Shown: one piece after another, positions 52,295 to 61,650 of the stretch
Layout: each line of letters opens with the position of its first letter
Position numbering within the stretch: position 1 is the stretch's first letter
Source of the DNA: Hyphomicrobiales bacterium
Lineage (GTDB): Bacteria > Pseudomonadota > Alphaproteobacteria > Rhizobiales > Rhizobiaceae
Length of the DNA: 64,000 bases
Direction: 5' to 3'
NCBI GenBank assembly: GCA_900470965.1
Contig: UCCS01000008.1
Location: forward strand, 90,512 to 154,511
Made by a program: the position numbers and the translations under genes
Notes under the pieces: model-generated
What the model saw: only the letters and a program-made list of their open reading frames with translations
Told to the model about the DNA's origin: nothing
Databases searched by the model: none

Positions 52295-52309
52295 CGCAAT
52301 GTGCGTCAC
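52291..52309 (+). terminator. Hairpin at the end of the LacI-type gene
   Basis: Perfect eight-pair stem GTGACGCA / TGCGTCAC with a three-base loop that overlaps the stop codon. There is no T run, so it is a weak terminator or an mRNA-end structure. Confidence 0.45.
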
Positions 52310-52393
52310 CCTATCCATGTTCTCGATAAGAGACGAACGACTCCGCTCAAAACCACTTATGCCGCCGGTTTCGTCTGCGCCGGCAGATTTCAA

Positions 52394-52987
52394 TCAAAGT
52401 TCGTACCATACACGCGGGTTGTCGCCCGACTGGATCATCAGCCAGCGAAGATCCGTATCCTTCCAGCCCTTGATCGCGTTTGAGCGGTTGTCGAGCACCA
52501 GATCGCCTTGATCGGTCTTAACGACGAGAACAGCGTGGCCTTCGCCATAGGGCGTCTTGGCAACGGCGATACGTAGCGCCTTCGGTGACCAACCCATGGC
52601 GATGAGATGATCACGCTTCGTCAGCGCAAAATCCTCGCAGTCACCGGATTTCACATTCACCTGCCAGACATCGCCCTGATCAGAGCGGTCATTGACCGGG
52701 CGGATCGAGCGGTTGACCGAGGCATTGACCGATCGAAGCTGCTTGCTTGCGAACGCGCTCAGCGAAACCTCCGAAGCTCCGCCGCGTGCCGCGCATTCAT
52801 TGGGATTTTGCGCGCAGAACATCACATGCGCGAAAGGTGCTGTCGTTCGGCGCTTTTCAGAAATATAGCTGAATGTCGGCGCTGTCTTCAATCCGCGGGC
52901 AATACCGCCGGGACCGGCCGCCTGCGCGGTCTGAACCGCAAACAGAGATGCAAGCGTCACCGCCGTAATCAGTGTGTGCTTAAACAT
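52394..52987 (-). CDS. Transglutaminase-like cysteine peptidase (BTLCP family)
   Basis: A 197-residue periplasmic protein of the bacterial transglutaminase-like cysteine peptidase family. A signal peptide (LITAVTLASLFAVQTAQA) is followed by the catalytic triad: the cysteine in VKSGDCEDFALTKR, the histidine in GEGHAVLVVKT and the aspartate in GDLVLDNRSN. Relatives include LapG, which cleaves adhesins, but the LapG-specific LapD partner is not present here. It lies beside the polysaccharide module and reads away from it. Confidence 0.9.
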   Translation of the reverse strand: MFKHTLITAVTLASLFAVQTAQAAGPGGIARGLKTAPTFSYISEKRRTTAPFAHVMFCAQNPNECAARGGASEVSLSAFASKQLRSVNASVNRSIRPVNDRSDQGDVWQVNVKSGDCEDFALTKRDHLIAMGWSPKALRIAVAKTPYGEGHAVLVVKTDQGDLVLDNRSNAIKGWKDTDLRWLMIQSGDNPRVWYEL

Positions 52988-53305
52988 TTTCTTACCCCGT
53001 TTCGACGACCGCTACACGGTCAAATGCCTATGCCGGTTGATCCGGCTTTTGATCCTTGGTCGAAGTTCTCTTCAGCTCCAGCCAATGACGGGGAACATAC
53101 GGAGGGAGCATTCTCGATCCTTTTAAATCGTTCCCGACAATTTTAACGAAGTGCGTTTTTTCGAAGCGATCGAATGTGCCGCCACCAATTTTGGGGCGAT
53201 TGTCGCACCAGAATTGGGCAGGGTTGCAAAAGTCGCGGAATTCTTGCAGAGACAAGCACAGCGGCGCCGGAGGGGCGGCCGACCTCTCAAAGTTTGGCCG
53301 CGGCT

Positions 53306-54751
53306 GTGACGAATAGGTTGAAGACCATACTTGCCGGCCTCTACAGCACGGTGGTGCTGGTTGCTGTCATTCCATTCGGTCTGGTCGATGCGACGCCTTT
53401 CGCGGCCGTCGCGATCTGCATGTTCGCGCTGAGCCTTGCGGCACTCCTGCTTTTCGGTGAGCCCCGACGTGCTCACGGGGTCTTCGTATGGGTGCTGCTT
53501 CTCTTTATCGTTACCTCGGCCTGGATCGTCATCCAGACCATCCGCATCCCGTGGCCATCTCTCATCAATCCGATCTGGAAGGATGCAAACGCGCTCGCCG
53601 GTGCCTCGAGAGACACTATATCAGTCGCGCCGGCCGACACGCTGACTTCGCTTCTGTATATAGCGCTGCCTGTCATGACGTTTTTGACCGGCCTCATGGT
53701 TGCAGATACGGACAAGCGGGCGCGCCGTATCCTGATGGTGCTTGCTGTTGGCGCAGGTTTGATCTCGCTCTTCGGGCTTGGCCAGTTCCTGCTGTTTCCG
53801 AAGATGTTGCTGACTGAAAGCAAGCGCTATTATCTCGACAGCCTCACTGCAGTCTTCGTCAACCGCAACACGGCAGCGACCTTCCTGGGGCTGAGTTTTC
53901 TGATACTTGCGACATTTGCTTCGGAAAATGGTCGCGCCTATTTCGGCTTTTCATCCGCGCCATCAGGCAGTTTCAAGCAGGGCATCGGCTTCTGGCTTTT
54001 TGCCGGCCTCGGCCTCTCCTGCCTGACCGCGCTAATGCTCACCCAGTCCCGTGCCGGACTGGTCGCAACAGGCCTGGGCTCGATCTTCTACCTCCCCTAT
54101 CTCGCCCGCCAGTGGAAGGGCAGACGCACCAGGCTGCTTCCTCAAGCGGGCGGCTCTGTGACCCGAAATTGGTTAACGGCAGCCGGTGCGATCGCCCTTA
54201 TTCTCGTTTTCGCCGCTATTTTCGGCGGCAGAGCCATCCTACGTGCAGACCAGCGAGGCACTGATGACGATCGCTTCTGCGTCTGGTCCGATACGATGCA
54301 CGCCCTCTCACAGAATTGGTTTCAGGGAACGGGCTTCGGCACGTTCCGCACCGTCTTTTCTGCCTACCGGACACCCGATTGTGGAATTGGCGGCATCGTG
54401 GACAGGGCTCATAGCTCCTATCTCGAAGGCTTTCTCACTCTCGGAATAATATTCCCGGTCGTCACCTGCCTGATCTTTTTCGTGCTCATGCGGGCCTTCT
54501 GGAGTGGCTATCAGGCTCGTCGTCGGCTGAGACATTATTCAATTTTAGGTTGCGCAGGCACCCTGTTGACGGCGGCTCATTCCGCCGTCGATTTCTCGAT
54601 TCAAATACCCGGTTTTGCCATTTTTTTCATGGCATTTCTTGCGGCAGTCGTCTCCATTTGCTGCGGGCGCGAAGAAAGGGTCGGCGAAAGCAGGAAAGAT
54701 CTTCCATCCGGCTTGAGAATCGAGCATTCAGCGGAGATCCTTGAAATATGA
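53306..54751 (+). CDS. O-antigen ligase / Wzy-like polymerase
   Basis: An inner-membrane protein of about 481 residues with many hydrophobic helices (LAGLYSTVVLVAVIPFGLVD, VAICMFALSLAALLLFGEP, and further pairs). The large periplasmic loop contains FQGTGFGTFRTVFSAYRTPD and RAHSSYLEGFLTLGIIFP, the Wzy_C/WaaL signature. It would join or polymerise repeat units of a surface polysaccharide. The start is uncertain: the open frame reaches ATG 53174, but the first 44 residues are not membrane-like, so a GTG at 53306 (TNRLKTILAG) is preferred. First gene of the export module. Confidence 0.85.
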   Translation: MTNRLKTILAGLYSTVVLVAVIPFGLVDATPFAAVAICMFALSLAALLLFGEPRRAHGVFVWVLLLFIVTSAWIVIQTIRIPWPSLINPIWKDANALAGASRDTISVAPADTLTSLLYIALPVMTFLTGLMVADTDKRARRILMVLAVGAGLISLFGLGQFLLFPKMLLTESKRYYLDSLTAVFVNRNTAATFLGLSFLILATFASENGRAYFGFSSAPSGSFKQGIGFWLFAGLGLSCLTALMLTQSRAGLVATGLGSIFYLPYLARQWKGRRTRLLPQAGGSVTRNWLTAAGAIALILVFAAIFGGRAILRADQRGTDDDRFCVWSDTMHALSQNWFQGTGFGTFRTVFSAYRTPDCGIGGIVDRAHSSYLEGFLTLGIIFPVVTCLIFFVLMRAFWSGYQARRRLRHYSILGCAGTLLTAAHSAVDFSIQIPGFAIFFMAFLAAVVSICCGREERVGESRKDLPSGLRIEHSAEILEI

Positions 54752-55003
54752 CGATTTGAAGGCTGGCCGCCCATAAAATCGCCACTAAAGAAGATCAAAA
54801 TATTCGTTTGGGTTGCATGCGAATTACCACAGAATCTTAACGTATCAACTCTCTCTAATTTACCATAAATGGGACAATCCATGTTGCGCTATTGCCACAA
54901 TAACCTTCTGTTAGGTATGCAGTATCTGACAGAGTCCGATATTTACTTGTCATTTAAGTTGCCACCGGGCTAAACGGTGCTAGTGCTATTACCAAGTAGG
55001 GTC

Positions 55004-56215
55004 ATGATGGGCATTCCTGTAACTCGACGCGGCAGCATCATTGTATCGATGCTGATCGTGCTTTCCAGCTGCACTTCTCTCCCTAGGTCCGGTCCGGACC
55101 ATACGGATATCGACCGCGATGCAGCAATTAAGGTCACGACACCCGAGCGCAAGGTTGGAATCGACTATGTCCTGATCGATCTCAACAAGGGGATTCTGCC
55201 CTATTTCGACAAGATCCCGTCAAGCACTCTGCGGGGTGGGTTCGGCGGTGGCCGCGGGGGTGCTCCGGACATCCCGCTCGGCTTCGGCGATGTCGTGCAG
55301 GTTTCAATTTTCGAAGCTCAGTCCGGCGGTCTCTTCATCCCGTCCGACGCGGGCAGCCGTCCGGGTAACTACATCACTCTGCCTCAGCAGACGATCGACA
55401 AGGCCGGCACGATCAGCATTCCCTATGCAGGCCGCGTTCCCGCTGCCGGCCGCATGAAGGAAGAAGTCGAACAGGATATCGAAGACAAGCTGGCGAGCCG
55501 TGCGATCGAGCCTCAGGTCGTTCTCACGACCATTACGAGCCGCTCTTCGGAAGTGGCGGTCGTCGGCGACGTAAATGATCCGCAAAAGATCGTTCTCTCG
55601 CCGGCCGGTGATCGCATTCTCGATGCGATTTCCCAGGCAGGTGGCCTTACGACCCCGAATATCGAGACCAACGTCACGCTGCAGCGTCGCGCTAAAACGG
55701 CAACCATCGCTTACGAAACTCTGCTGAAGAACCCGTCCGAAAACATCTACCTTGCGCCGGGCGACACGGTTTCGGTCGAGCACGAGCGCCGTACATTCAT
55801 CGCACTTGGCGCCTCCGGCACCAACAACCGCATCGACTTCGAGGATTCGAACCTGACCCTTGGCGAAGCCATGGCAAAGGCTGGCGGCCTCCTCGATAGC
55901 CGTGCCGATCCGCGCGAAGTCGTGGTCTATCGAAAGGTCGACCGCAGCACTCTTCAACGCCTGAATATCGATACCAGCCGCTTTAAGAGCGACCAGGTGC
56001 CTGTCATCTTCCGGGCAAACCTGCGCGATCCGGCGACCCTTTTCGCAGTTCAGGAGTTCCGTATGCAGGACAAGGACGTCATGTATATCTCCAACGCACA
56101 CACTGTTGAGCTCGTGAAGTTCCTCGACATTCTGAACTCGGTTACCTCCACGGTCAGGGGCGTTTCTAACGATGCCCTCGATACTCGCGACGCAGTCCAA
56201 GATCTTGGAAATTAA
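55004..56215 (+). CDS. Polysaccharide export lipoprotein (OPX, Wza-like)
   Basis: A roughly 403-residue outer-membrane polysaccharide exporter. The signal sequence ends in a lipobox (SMLIVLSSC), so it is lipid-anchored. The Poly_export domain is recognised by PLGFGDVVQVSIFEAQSGGL and ISIPYAGRVPAAGRMKEEVE, followed by SLBB-type repeats (EVAVVGDVNDPQKIVLSPAG, RTFIALGASGTNNRIDFEDS). Tandem ATGs at 55004 and 55007 follow TAGGG. A GTG at 54977 would extend it. It works with the Wzz/BY-kinase at 59.3 kb. A glycine-rich stretch (GGFGGGRGGAPD) precedes the export domain. Confidence 0.92.
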   Translation: MMGIPVTRRGSIIVSMLIVLSSCTSLPRSGPDHTDIDRDAAIKVTTPERKVGIDYVLIDLNKGILPYFDKIPSSTLRGGFGGGRGGAPDIPLGFGDVVQVSIFEAQSGGLFIPSDAGSRPGNYITLPQQTIDKAGTISIPYAGRVPAAGRMKEEVEQDIEDKLASRAIEPQVVLTTITSRSSEVAVVGDVNDPQKIVLSPAGDRILDAISQAGGLTTPNIETNVTLQRRAKTATIAYETLLKNPSENIYLAPGDTVSVEHERRTFIALGASGTNNRIDFEDSNLTLGEAMAKAGGLLDSRADPREVVVYRKVDRSTLQRLNIDTSRFKSDQVPVIFRANLRDPATLFAVQEFRMQDKDVMYISNAHTVELVKFLDILNSVTSTVRGVSNDALDTRDAVQDLGN

Positions 56216-56308
56216 ATATATCAAACGATACTTCGAGCACCTGACATTGAACGGACTGGTGCTCATCGGAGCTTATGTTGTAAGCTCCGTTATCTTTGGA
56301 GGCTGGGA

Positions 56309-56989
56309 ATGGTAAAAGCAGGGAAGAATACATTGAAAGGTACGGCTGTCTTCGCATTAGGCACTCTTTGCTTTGCGACGTCGTCCTTTGCAGGCAACTG
56401 CTTTTCGGGTCCGGGCGCGGCAAGCGGCTCGCAGATGGACGCCTTTAACGCGACGCCGGCAAGCATTCTCACGGGCAATCCGTCCGACAGCGTGCTCACT
56501 GGCTCGGTTCGCGATCTTGCAGCAACCGAAACGAACGTCACGGCAACGCTGCTGACGCTGGCAGCCAACCCAGCAACAACGGATGCTCAAAGAGCAGCTA
56601 TCGGCGCCGGCCTTGGGCGCGCAGTCAACGTTTGCCGTCCGCAGCACTCCGATCTCGCCGACGAGATTGCGGCAGCTGTCGCAGCGGCAATTGTCAGCAA
56701 CCCGGCGCTCGGTAGCTTCCGCACAGCATTTGAAGCTTCGCTGACCAACCAGACCGCTGTTGCAGCACTCGGCGGCGCGGGCGCAGGCCCTGCAGGTGGC
56801 GGCGATATCAGCGGTCCTGGCGCATCGGGTTTGGGTGGACCGGCTGATGGCGCGGATGCCGGCGGCGCCACCCAGGGCGGGGGTTCGCTCCAGACGAATG
56901 CTTCAGGCGTGGGCTCGCTCCAGACGGGCGCTTCAGGCGGCGGCAATTTTACGATTATCATCAACAATTCTGTCAGCGGCAGCATCTAA
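56309..56989 (+). CDS. Secreted alanine/glycine-rich hypothetical protein
   Basis: A 226-residue exported protein of unknown function, encoded 93 bases after the OPX gene. A signal peptide (TAVFALGTLCFATSSFAG) precedes a helical alanine-rich domain with two cysteines (NCFSG, NVCRPQ), then a glycine-rich linker (GGAGAGPAGGGDISGPGASG). Two repeats, GGGSLQTNASG and GVGSLQTGASG, come next, with a beta-prone end NFTIIINNSVSGSI. A strong GGAGG lies before the ATG. The layout suggests a structural or surface protein linked to the polysaccharide. No family recognised. Confidence 0.75.
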   Translation: MVKAGKNTLKGTAVFALGTLCFATSSFAGNCFSGPGAASGSQMDAFNATPASILTGNPSDSVLTGSVRDLAATETNVTATLLTLAANPATTDAQRAAIGAGLGRAVNVCRPQHSDLADEIAAAVAAAIVSNPALGSFRTAFEASLTNQTAVAALGGAGAGPAGGGDISGPGASGLGGPADGADAGGATQGGGSLQTNASGVGSLQTGASGGGNFTIIINNSVSGSI

Positions 56990-57019
56990 CCGCTTTCAAA
57001 ATTTGCGTAATGCTATCAA

Positions 57020-57039
57020 GAGAGGCTGTTCGGCCTCTC
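57020..57039 (+). terminator. Hairpin after the secreted protein gene
   Basis: Perfect seven-pair stem GAGAGGC / GCCTCTC with loop TGTTCG, followed by CTCTTC. It lies 31 bases after the stop and may end or attenuate the OPX transcript before the next gene. Confidence 0.55.
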
Positions 57040-57131
57040 CTCTTCAACATTTAAAGAAAAGCTCCCATCTCGCGCGAGCCATTGCCGGCAGTGGAGCCGA
57101 TCGTTCCTGCAGCAGGTCGGACCGGTAGGAC

Positions 57132-57902
57132 ATGTCTCAGCACGCCAAGGCAGGCGGACAAACGCGGCGAAGGGCTACGGCCCCGGTTGCTCTGTCACTT
57201 CCCTCTCCCCTATCTATCCTCTTTAGTCTGACAGCCATCGCATTGCTGGCCTTCGCTGTTACCGATATCAGGCAGTCAGCGCGCTTTGCTGATATTTTTC
57301 TCGTGGCGGAAAGACTTGAACAATCCGGACAGATCATCCCTGAAACGGTCGCCCGGACGGCAGCCAACACCGACGCGATCGTCTCCGGCGACTATTGCCG
57401 CTCGGATATCGTCATGGCAGGCACGACACTCGTGCTGAACAGGCTGGACACGGCCAACGAGATCACGGGCTACGAGGCCTGGGCCAAGGCTGCAGACGAC
57501 GCCGAGCGTTACATGCGCCATGCCGTCTCCTGCATGCCGACCGACAGCAATCTCTGGCTCAGGCTTGCGATCGTTCGTGCCGTAATTGCGCAAGAACCAA
57601 AATCGATTGCCCGGCTGATGACGATGTCAGCCCGGCTCGCCCCCGCTGACGAACTCGCCCTTCTCGCCCGCGTCTATTTCTGGAACCATCTGAACGTAGC
57701 AACGCTTGAAAATGCGCGAACGACGGTCGAAAGCGATGTCCGCCTTCTCCTGAAGCTTGGAGATTCACGGAAAGTCGCGCCGGCATTAACCAGAATCAGC
57801 GCTGCCCTGCTGCCCTATGTGAAGCAGGCCGCCACACAATTGCCAGCCAACAAGAAGGGCTCACTCACCTGGTTCGGCTTCAATCCTGACAAACTGCCCT
57901 GA
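57132..57902 (+). CDS. Membrane-anchored hypothetical protein
   Basis: A 256-residue protein with one N-terminal helix (SILFSLTAIALLAFAVTDIR), probably an inner-membrane anchor with the rest in the periplasm. The soluble part is helical, with AAANTD-type turns, a cysteine pair (DYCRS, VSCMP) and LWLRLAIVRAVIAQEPKSIA resembling a TPR-like repeat. No family recognised. Position between the OPX gene and the co-polymerase suggests a role in polysaccharide assembly. It is convergent with the phosphatase gene, 14 bases apart. Confidence 0.7.
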   Translation: MSQHAKAGGQTRRRATAPVALSLPSPLSILFSLTAIALLAFAVTDIRQSARFADIFLVAERLEQSGQIIPETVARTAANTDAIVSGDYCRSDIVMAGTTLVLNRLDTANEITGYEAWAKAADDAERYMRHAVSCMPTDSNLWLRLAIVRAVIAQEPKSIARLMTMSARLAPADELALLARVYFWNHLNVATLENARTTVESDVRLLLKLGDSRKVAPALTRISAALLPYVKQAATQLPANKKGSLTWFGFNPDKLP

Positions 57903-57916
57903 GGCAAAACGCCACT

Positions 57917-58750
57917 TCAGTTCAGCAAGACCGCTTGACGGTTCACGATGCGCAGCACAGTCAACCTACCCGTGGCGAACGCGCCGGTGTCAATGGCGAT
58001 GCGCCCGTTACCAAAAAATGGTTGGGCAACAGGCGTATGACCATGCACCACAAGCAAAGGCAGCTCGGGGCCTCGCGTCAGAAAGGGTTCGCGAATCCAG
58101 AATAGATCACGGTCTCGTTGCTCAGGCAGAGCAATACCCGGCCGGATCCCGGCATGCACGAAGACGATATCTCCCACCGTGAGCATTGACGGCATTTCAG
58201 CCAGTAATTTTTTATGGTGAGCTGGTACGGCATCGTTGATCGCACGCTCGACCGCCCCATTGTCGCCATGCTTCAGCAAATAGGCGACGTCGATCCCGTA
58301 TGATTTCGGCGTTTCCGAGCCAGCGAAGCGATACCAGCTCGGAAGCAGATCCGGTTCCTCAAGCAATCGCAGAAACGCGTCGTCGTGATTACCGCATAAC
58401 GCGACTTGCTTAATATTGGCTGGGGTTGGCCTGCTAAGGTGCTCGATAACATCTTTAGAAGAGACGCCGCGGTCTACGTAATCCCCAAGCATTACTATTA
58501 GTGCGGTGCCCGTATATCTCGAAAAATCGTCGAATATCTTCTGCTTTGCTTCAAGAAGCTTGCTGTGGCAGCCATGCACGTCACCAATAGCGTAGATAAC
58601 AGAGAAGTCAGCCGGATCGAAATGGAGCCTTTGCCGAGTTTGGTCGCGGACCGCCGGCAGGGCCCTGCCTTTACCAATGAGCTTCTGAAACACCCCAAAT
58701 AAAGTCGGCTTTATAAAGCTTTGATGGCGCTTCACGTGGGAATTCGACAT
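57917..58750 (-). CDS. PPP-family metallophosphoesterase (protein phosphatase-like)
   Basis: A 277-residue cytoplasmic phosphatase of the PPP superfamily. All metal-site motifs are present: GDVHGCHSKL, GDYVDRGV, GNHDD and VHGHTPV, with VFVHAGIRPGIA between them. Relatives dephosphorylate serine/threonine proteins or hydrolyse diadenosine tetraphosphate. It is not a tyrosine phosphatase family. It sits opposite in strand inside the polysaccharide module, just upstream of the Wzz/BY-kinase gene, so a regulatory connection is possible but unproven. Confidence 0.88.
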   Translation of the reverse strand: MSNSHVKRHQSFIKPTLFGVFQKLIGKGRALPAVRDQTRQRLHFDPADFSVIYAIGDVHGCHSKLLEAKQKIFDDFSRYTGTALIVMLGDYVDRGVSSKDVIEHLSRPTPANIKQVALCGNHDDAFLRLLEEPDLLPSWYRFAGSETPKSYGIDVAYLLKHGDNGAVERAINDAVPAHHKKLLAEMPSMLTVGDIVFVHAGIRPGIALPEQRDRDLFWIREPFLTRGPELPLLVVHGHTPVAQPFFGNGRIAIDTGAFATGRLTVLRIVNRQAVLLN

Positions 58751-59320
58751 TCTATTTTGATCCTCGAGACCTCGTACCGTAGTTGGAGCTTACTGCGTGC
58801 ATAAAACAGCCTCACAACTTCCGCAGATGGTAGATGCAGGTTAACGAATAGTTAAAATAGATTCGCCACCTTGGAAGAGAGACAACAACAATATGCGCCA
58901 GCCTAACACTATCGATATCCACCATTATCCTGCGCACGACCTCGACATATCTCCAGATTGGCTTAACAATGACTACGGACTACAGGCTTCCACTGAGAAC
59001 GGAATCGATCACTCATCCATCAATACATGCCTAGTCTACATGCGGACAGTGAGAAAAAGCTAAATTCCTCTCATAAAATTCAGACAAGTTGGGGTGTCAC
59101 AGCGGCGTTGCCGGATGCTAAGATAGTCACTAGAAATCACCGCCGCGCAAACACGTTGTCAATGCGGCCTGATGCGAATTGACGGCATTGAAGCCGGGGC
59201 GCTTTGTCTCGGCTTGAGCTTAAACATTGATTGACGCTACTCCTTCATGTAGCGTGCGCCGACTTTCGATTGGCTTCCTGGAAGCATTTGATTACGCGCA
59301 CCTACAGACCTTTTACCGAT
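58751..59320. other. Intergenic region upstream of the Wzz/BY-kinase gene
   Basis: About 570 bases containing the divergent promoters of the phosphatase and co-polymerase genes. It is noticeably more AT-rich than its surroundings. It includes one weak small frame at 58893-59063 and an inverted repeat ACGCTAC / GTAGCGT near 59233-59254. Confidence 0.45.
58893..59063 (+). CDS. Possible small protein
   Basis: A 56-codon frame starting RQPNTIDIHHYPAHDLDISP and ending VYMRTVRKS, with GGAAGAGAG about 12 bases before the ATG. It has no recognised domain and lies in an otherwise empty stretch. Codon use is not characteristic, so it may well be chance. Confidence 0.25.
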   Translation: MRQPNTIDIHHYPAHDLDISPDWLNNDYGLQASTENGIDHSSINTCLVYMRTVRKS

Positions 59321-61621
59321 ATGACTCAACTCAACGGAGGCCTCGGATTGCTTTCACCAGATAAGGTCACGGAACATGCGAACGACGAGTGGGAGCACTC
59401 TGAATCGCGAGGCACTATCGATGTTGAAAAGTTGATTGCGATTGCGGTACGCCAATGGCGTCCGGTTGCACTCTCCGCGTTTCTATTTCTCGTATTAGGA
59501 ATTATCTACATTGTTACCGCAGTGCCAAAATATACTGCCTCAACAAGCGTGCTCATCGATCGAGGCAACAGCGAACTCCTAAGCCAACTCTCCAACGCCG
59601 GAGTTCCTGTAGAGGACGACTCATCGGTATTGAGCGAAGTCGAGCTTTTCAACTCCGACACAATCAGCTCGGCAGTTATCGACAAGTTGAAGCTGTTGGA
59701 TAACCCGGAATTTTCCTCGCCGGATAACTCGCCGATCAGCATGCTTCGCTCGCTGCTTAAGTTCCGCACCTGGTTTGCAAGCGATGACGCCGACGCCGAT
59801 GACGTCGAATCCAAACGGCGTGACGCGGCTCAAAAGCTCACTGACAATATGGATGTCGAACGTATCGGTCGCACTTATGCTCTTTCGGTAAGTTACACCT
59901 CGACCTCCCCAGATTTAGCGGCCAAGATTGCAGGCTCAATTGCTGATGCCTACCTCGTGGATAAGCTGAACTCGAAATACGAAGCGACACGACGCGCGAG
60001 TGATTGGCTTCAGGAACGCATAGACGAACTGCGACAAAAGGCACTCGAGTCCGATCTTGCGGTCCAGAAATTCCGTACCGCAAACGGCTTGTTCAACACT
60101 GGCGGCCAATACCAGCTTCTCAGCGACCAACAGCTTTCGGAATTGACGACCCAACTTATCTCCGCACAAGCCGAAACGGCAAAGGCGAAAGCAAAATATG
60201 ACCGGGTTAAATCAATCATCGACAACAAGCGTACGGATGCAATCGTAACCGACGTCCTTGATAACTCGATTTCCAACGATCTGCGTAAAAAGTATCTCGA
60301 GGCATCGAAGGTCGAGGCGGACATATCTGCCCGCCTGGGACCAGATCACGTTCAAGCAGTCCGTTTGCGAAGCGAAATGGCCGAATATCAACGGTTGATG
60401 TTCGAAGAACTAAATCGAATCGCGGAAAGCTATCAAAGCGAACTTCAGGTTGCGCAAACACGTGAAAAGTCGCTTCAGGAGAACGTTACACAAGCGACCA
60501 GCGTGACGGCCGCCGCGGGCGAAACGCAAGTTCAGTTGCGTGAACTCGAACGCACCGCCGATACTTATCGGAATCTTTATCAAACCTTCCTCGCCCGCTA
60601 CCAAGAGGCAACCCAACAGCAGTCCTTCCCAATCACGGAAGCGCGCATTATTACCAGACCGCAGGTACCGACATCCGCCAGCGCACCGAAAAAGCCCCTG
60701 GTGCTTGCTCTTGCGCTGGTACTTGGCTCGCTCTTCGGCGGCGGCATCGGAGCCTACCGCGAATTCCGCGACCGCTTCTTCCGCACGGGTGAACAGATTC
60801 GCGAGGTCCTGTCGCTGGAGTATATCGGCCATGTACCTGCTGTGGACGCAAAGGAGGCCGCTAACGGCGCCAGCGAGCTGGAGTCGACCCGCGGGCTGCA
60901 AACCGGCAACGGGATCACCAATTACGTCGTCAATCATCCGCTGTCGGCCTTCGCCGAAACGATGCGCAGCGCGAAGATCGCCGTCGACATGGAAAATCCA
61001 AGCTCACGCAGCAAGGTCATCGGCGTCGTCTCCTGCCTTCCGGGCGAGGGCAAGTCGACCATCGCCATCAACCTTGCGCAACTCCTTGCAATGCAGGGCT
61101 CACGCACGCTGCTGATCGACGCCGACCTTCGCAACCCGGGTGCGACGCGCGCCATCGGCCGCCATGCGGAACAGGGCATTCTGGAAGCATTGCTGGAAGG
61201 CAGGCCGCTAAAGGACGTGCTGCTGCTCGACAGCAAGACCAAGCTCGCCTTCCTGCCAGCGGTCGTCAAGCGCCGTGTGCCGCACTCCTCTGACCTGCTT
61301 TCCTCGTCCATCATGGTCAACATGCTGGATGAGTTGAAGGCGCACTTCGACTATATCGTTCTCGACCTGCCTCCGCTTGGCCCGGTCGTCGATGCCCGCG
61401 CGATCAGCCCGATGCTCGATGCTTCGCTGGCCGTCATCGAGTGGGGCCGGACATCGCGGCGCGTCGTTCGCACGACCTTCTCGGTTCAGCCCGAGCTCAT
61501 GCAGAAGTGCATCGGCGTCGTGCTGAACAAGGTCGATACGGAAAAGCTGAAGCTTTATCGCTCCTATGGTTCCGGCGAGTACTATTACAATCGCTACTCC
61601 GCCTATTATCACGAAGCGTAA
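59321..61621 (+). CDS. Polysaccharide co-polymerase with BY-kinase domain (Wzz/Wzc, ExoP-like)
   Basis: A 766-residue inner-membrane protein that controls polysaccharide chain length and export. The N-terminal Wzz domain has a first helix (VALSAFLFLVLGIIYIVTAV), a long periplasmic coiled coil and a second helix (LVLALALVLGSLFGGGIGAY). The cytoplasmic tyrosine autokinase follows: Walker A PGEGKSTIAINLAQL at about residues 572-586, A-prime LLIDADLRNPG and Walker B YIVLDLPPLG. The C-terminal tyrosine cluster (LYRSYGSGEYYYNRYSAYYH) is the autophosphorylation site. The ATG at 59321 is used. A TTG at 59348 with a good GGAGG site is an alternative. Confidence 0.92.
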   Translation: MTQLNGGLGLLSPDKVTEHANDEWEHSESRGTIDVEKLIAIAVRQWRPVALSAFLFLVLGIIYIVTAVPKYTASTSVLIDRGNSELLSQLSNAGVPVEDDSSVLSEVELFNSDTISSAVIDKLKLLDNPEFSSPDNSPISMLRSLLKFRTWFASDDADADDVESKRRDAAQKLTDNMDVERIGRTYALSVSYTSTSPDLAAKIAGSIADAYLVDKLNSKYEATRRASDWLQERIDELRQKALESDLAVQKFRTANGLFNTGGQYQLLSDQQLSELTTQLISAQAETAKAKAKYDRVKSIIDNKRTDAIVTDVLDNSISNDLRKKYLEASKVEADISARLGPDHVQAVRLRSEMAEYQRLMFEELNRIAESYQSELQVAQTREKSLQENVTQATSVTAAAGETQVQLRELERTADTYRNLYQTFLARYQEATQQQSFPITEARIITRPQVPTSASAPKKPLVLALALVLGSLFGGGIGAYREFRDRFFRTGEQIREVLSLEYIGHVPAVDAKEAANGASELESTRGLQTGNGITNYVVNHPLSAFAETMRSAKIAVDMENPSSRSKVIGVVSCLPGEGKSTIAINLAQLLAMQGSRTLLIDADLRNPGATRAIGRHAEQGILEALLEGRPLKDVLLLDSKTKLAFLPAVVKRRVPHSSDLLSSSIMVNMLDELKAHFDYIVLDLPPLGPVVDARAISPMLDASLAVIEWGRTSRRVVRTTFSVQPELMQKCIGVVLNKVDTEKLKLYRSYGSGEYYYNRYSAYYHEA

Positions 61622-61650
61622 GAGTGCTTTTCGAACAGGATCTGAAATGA

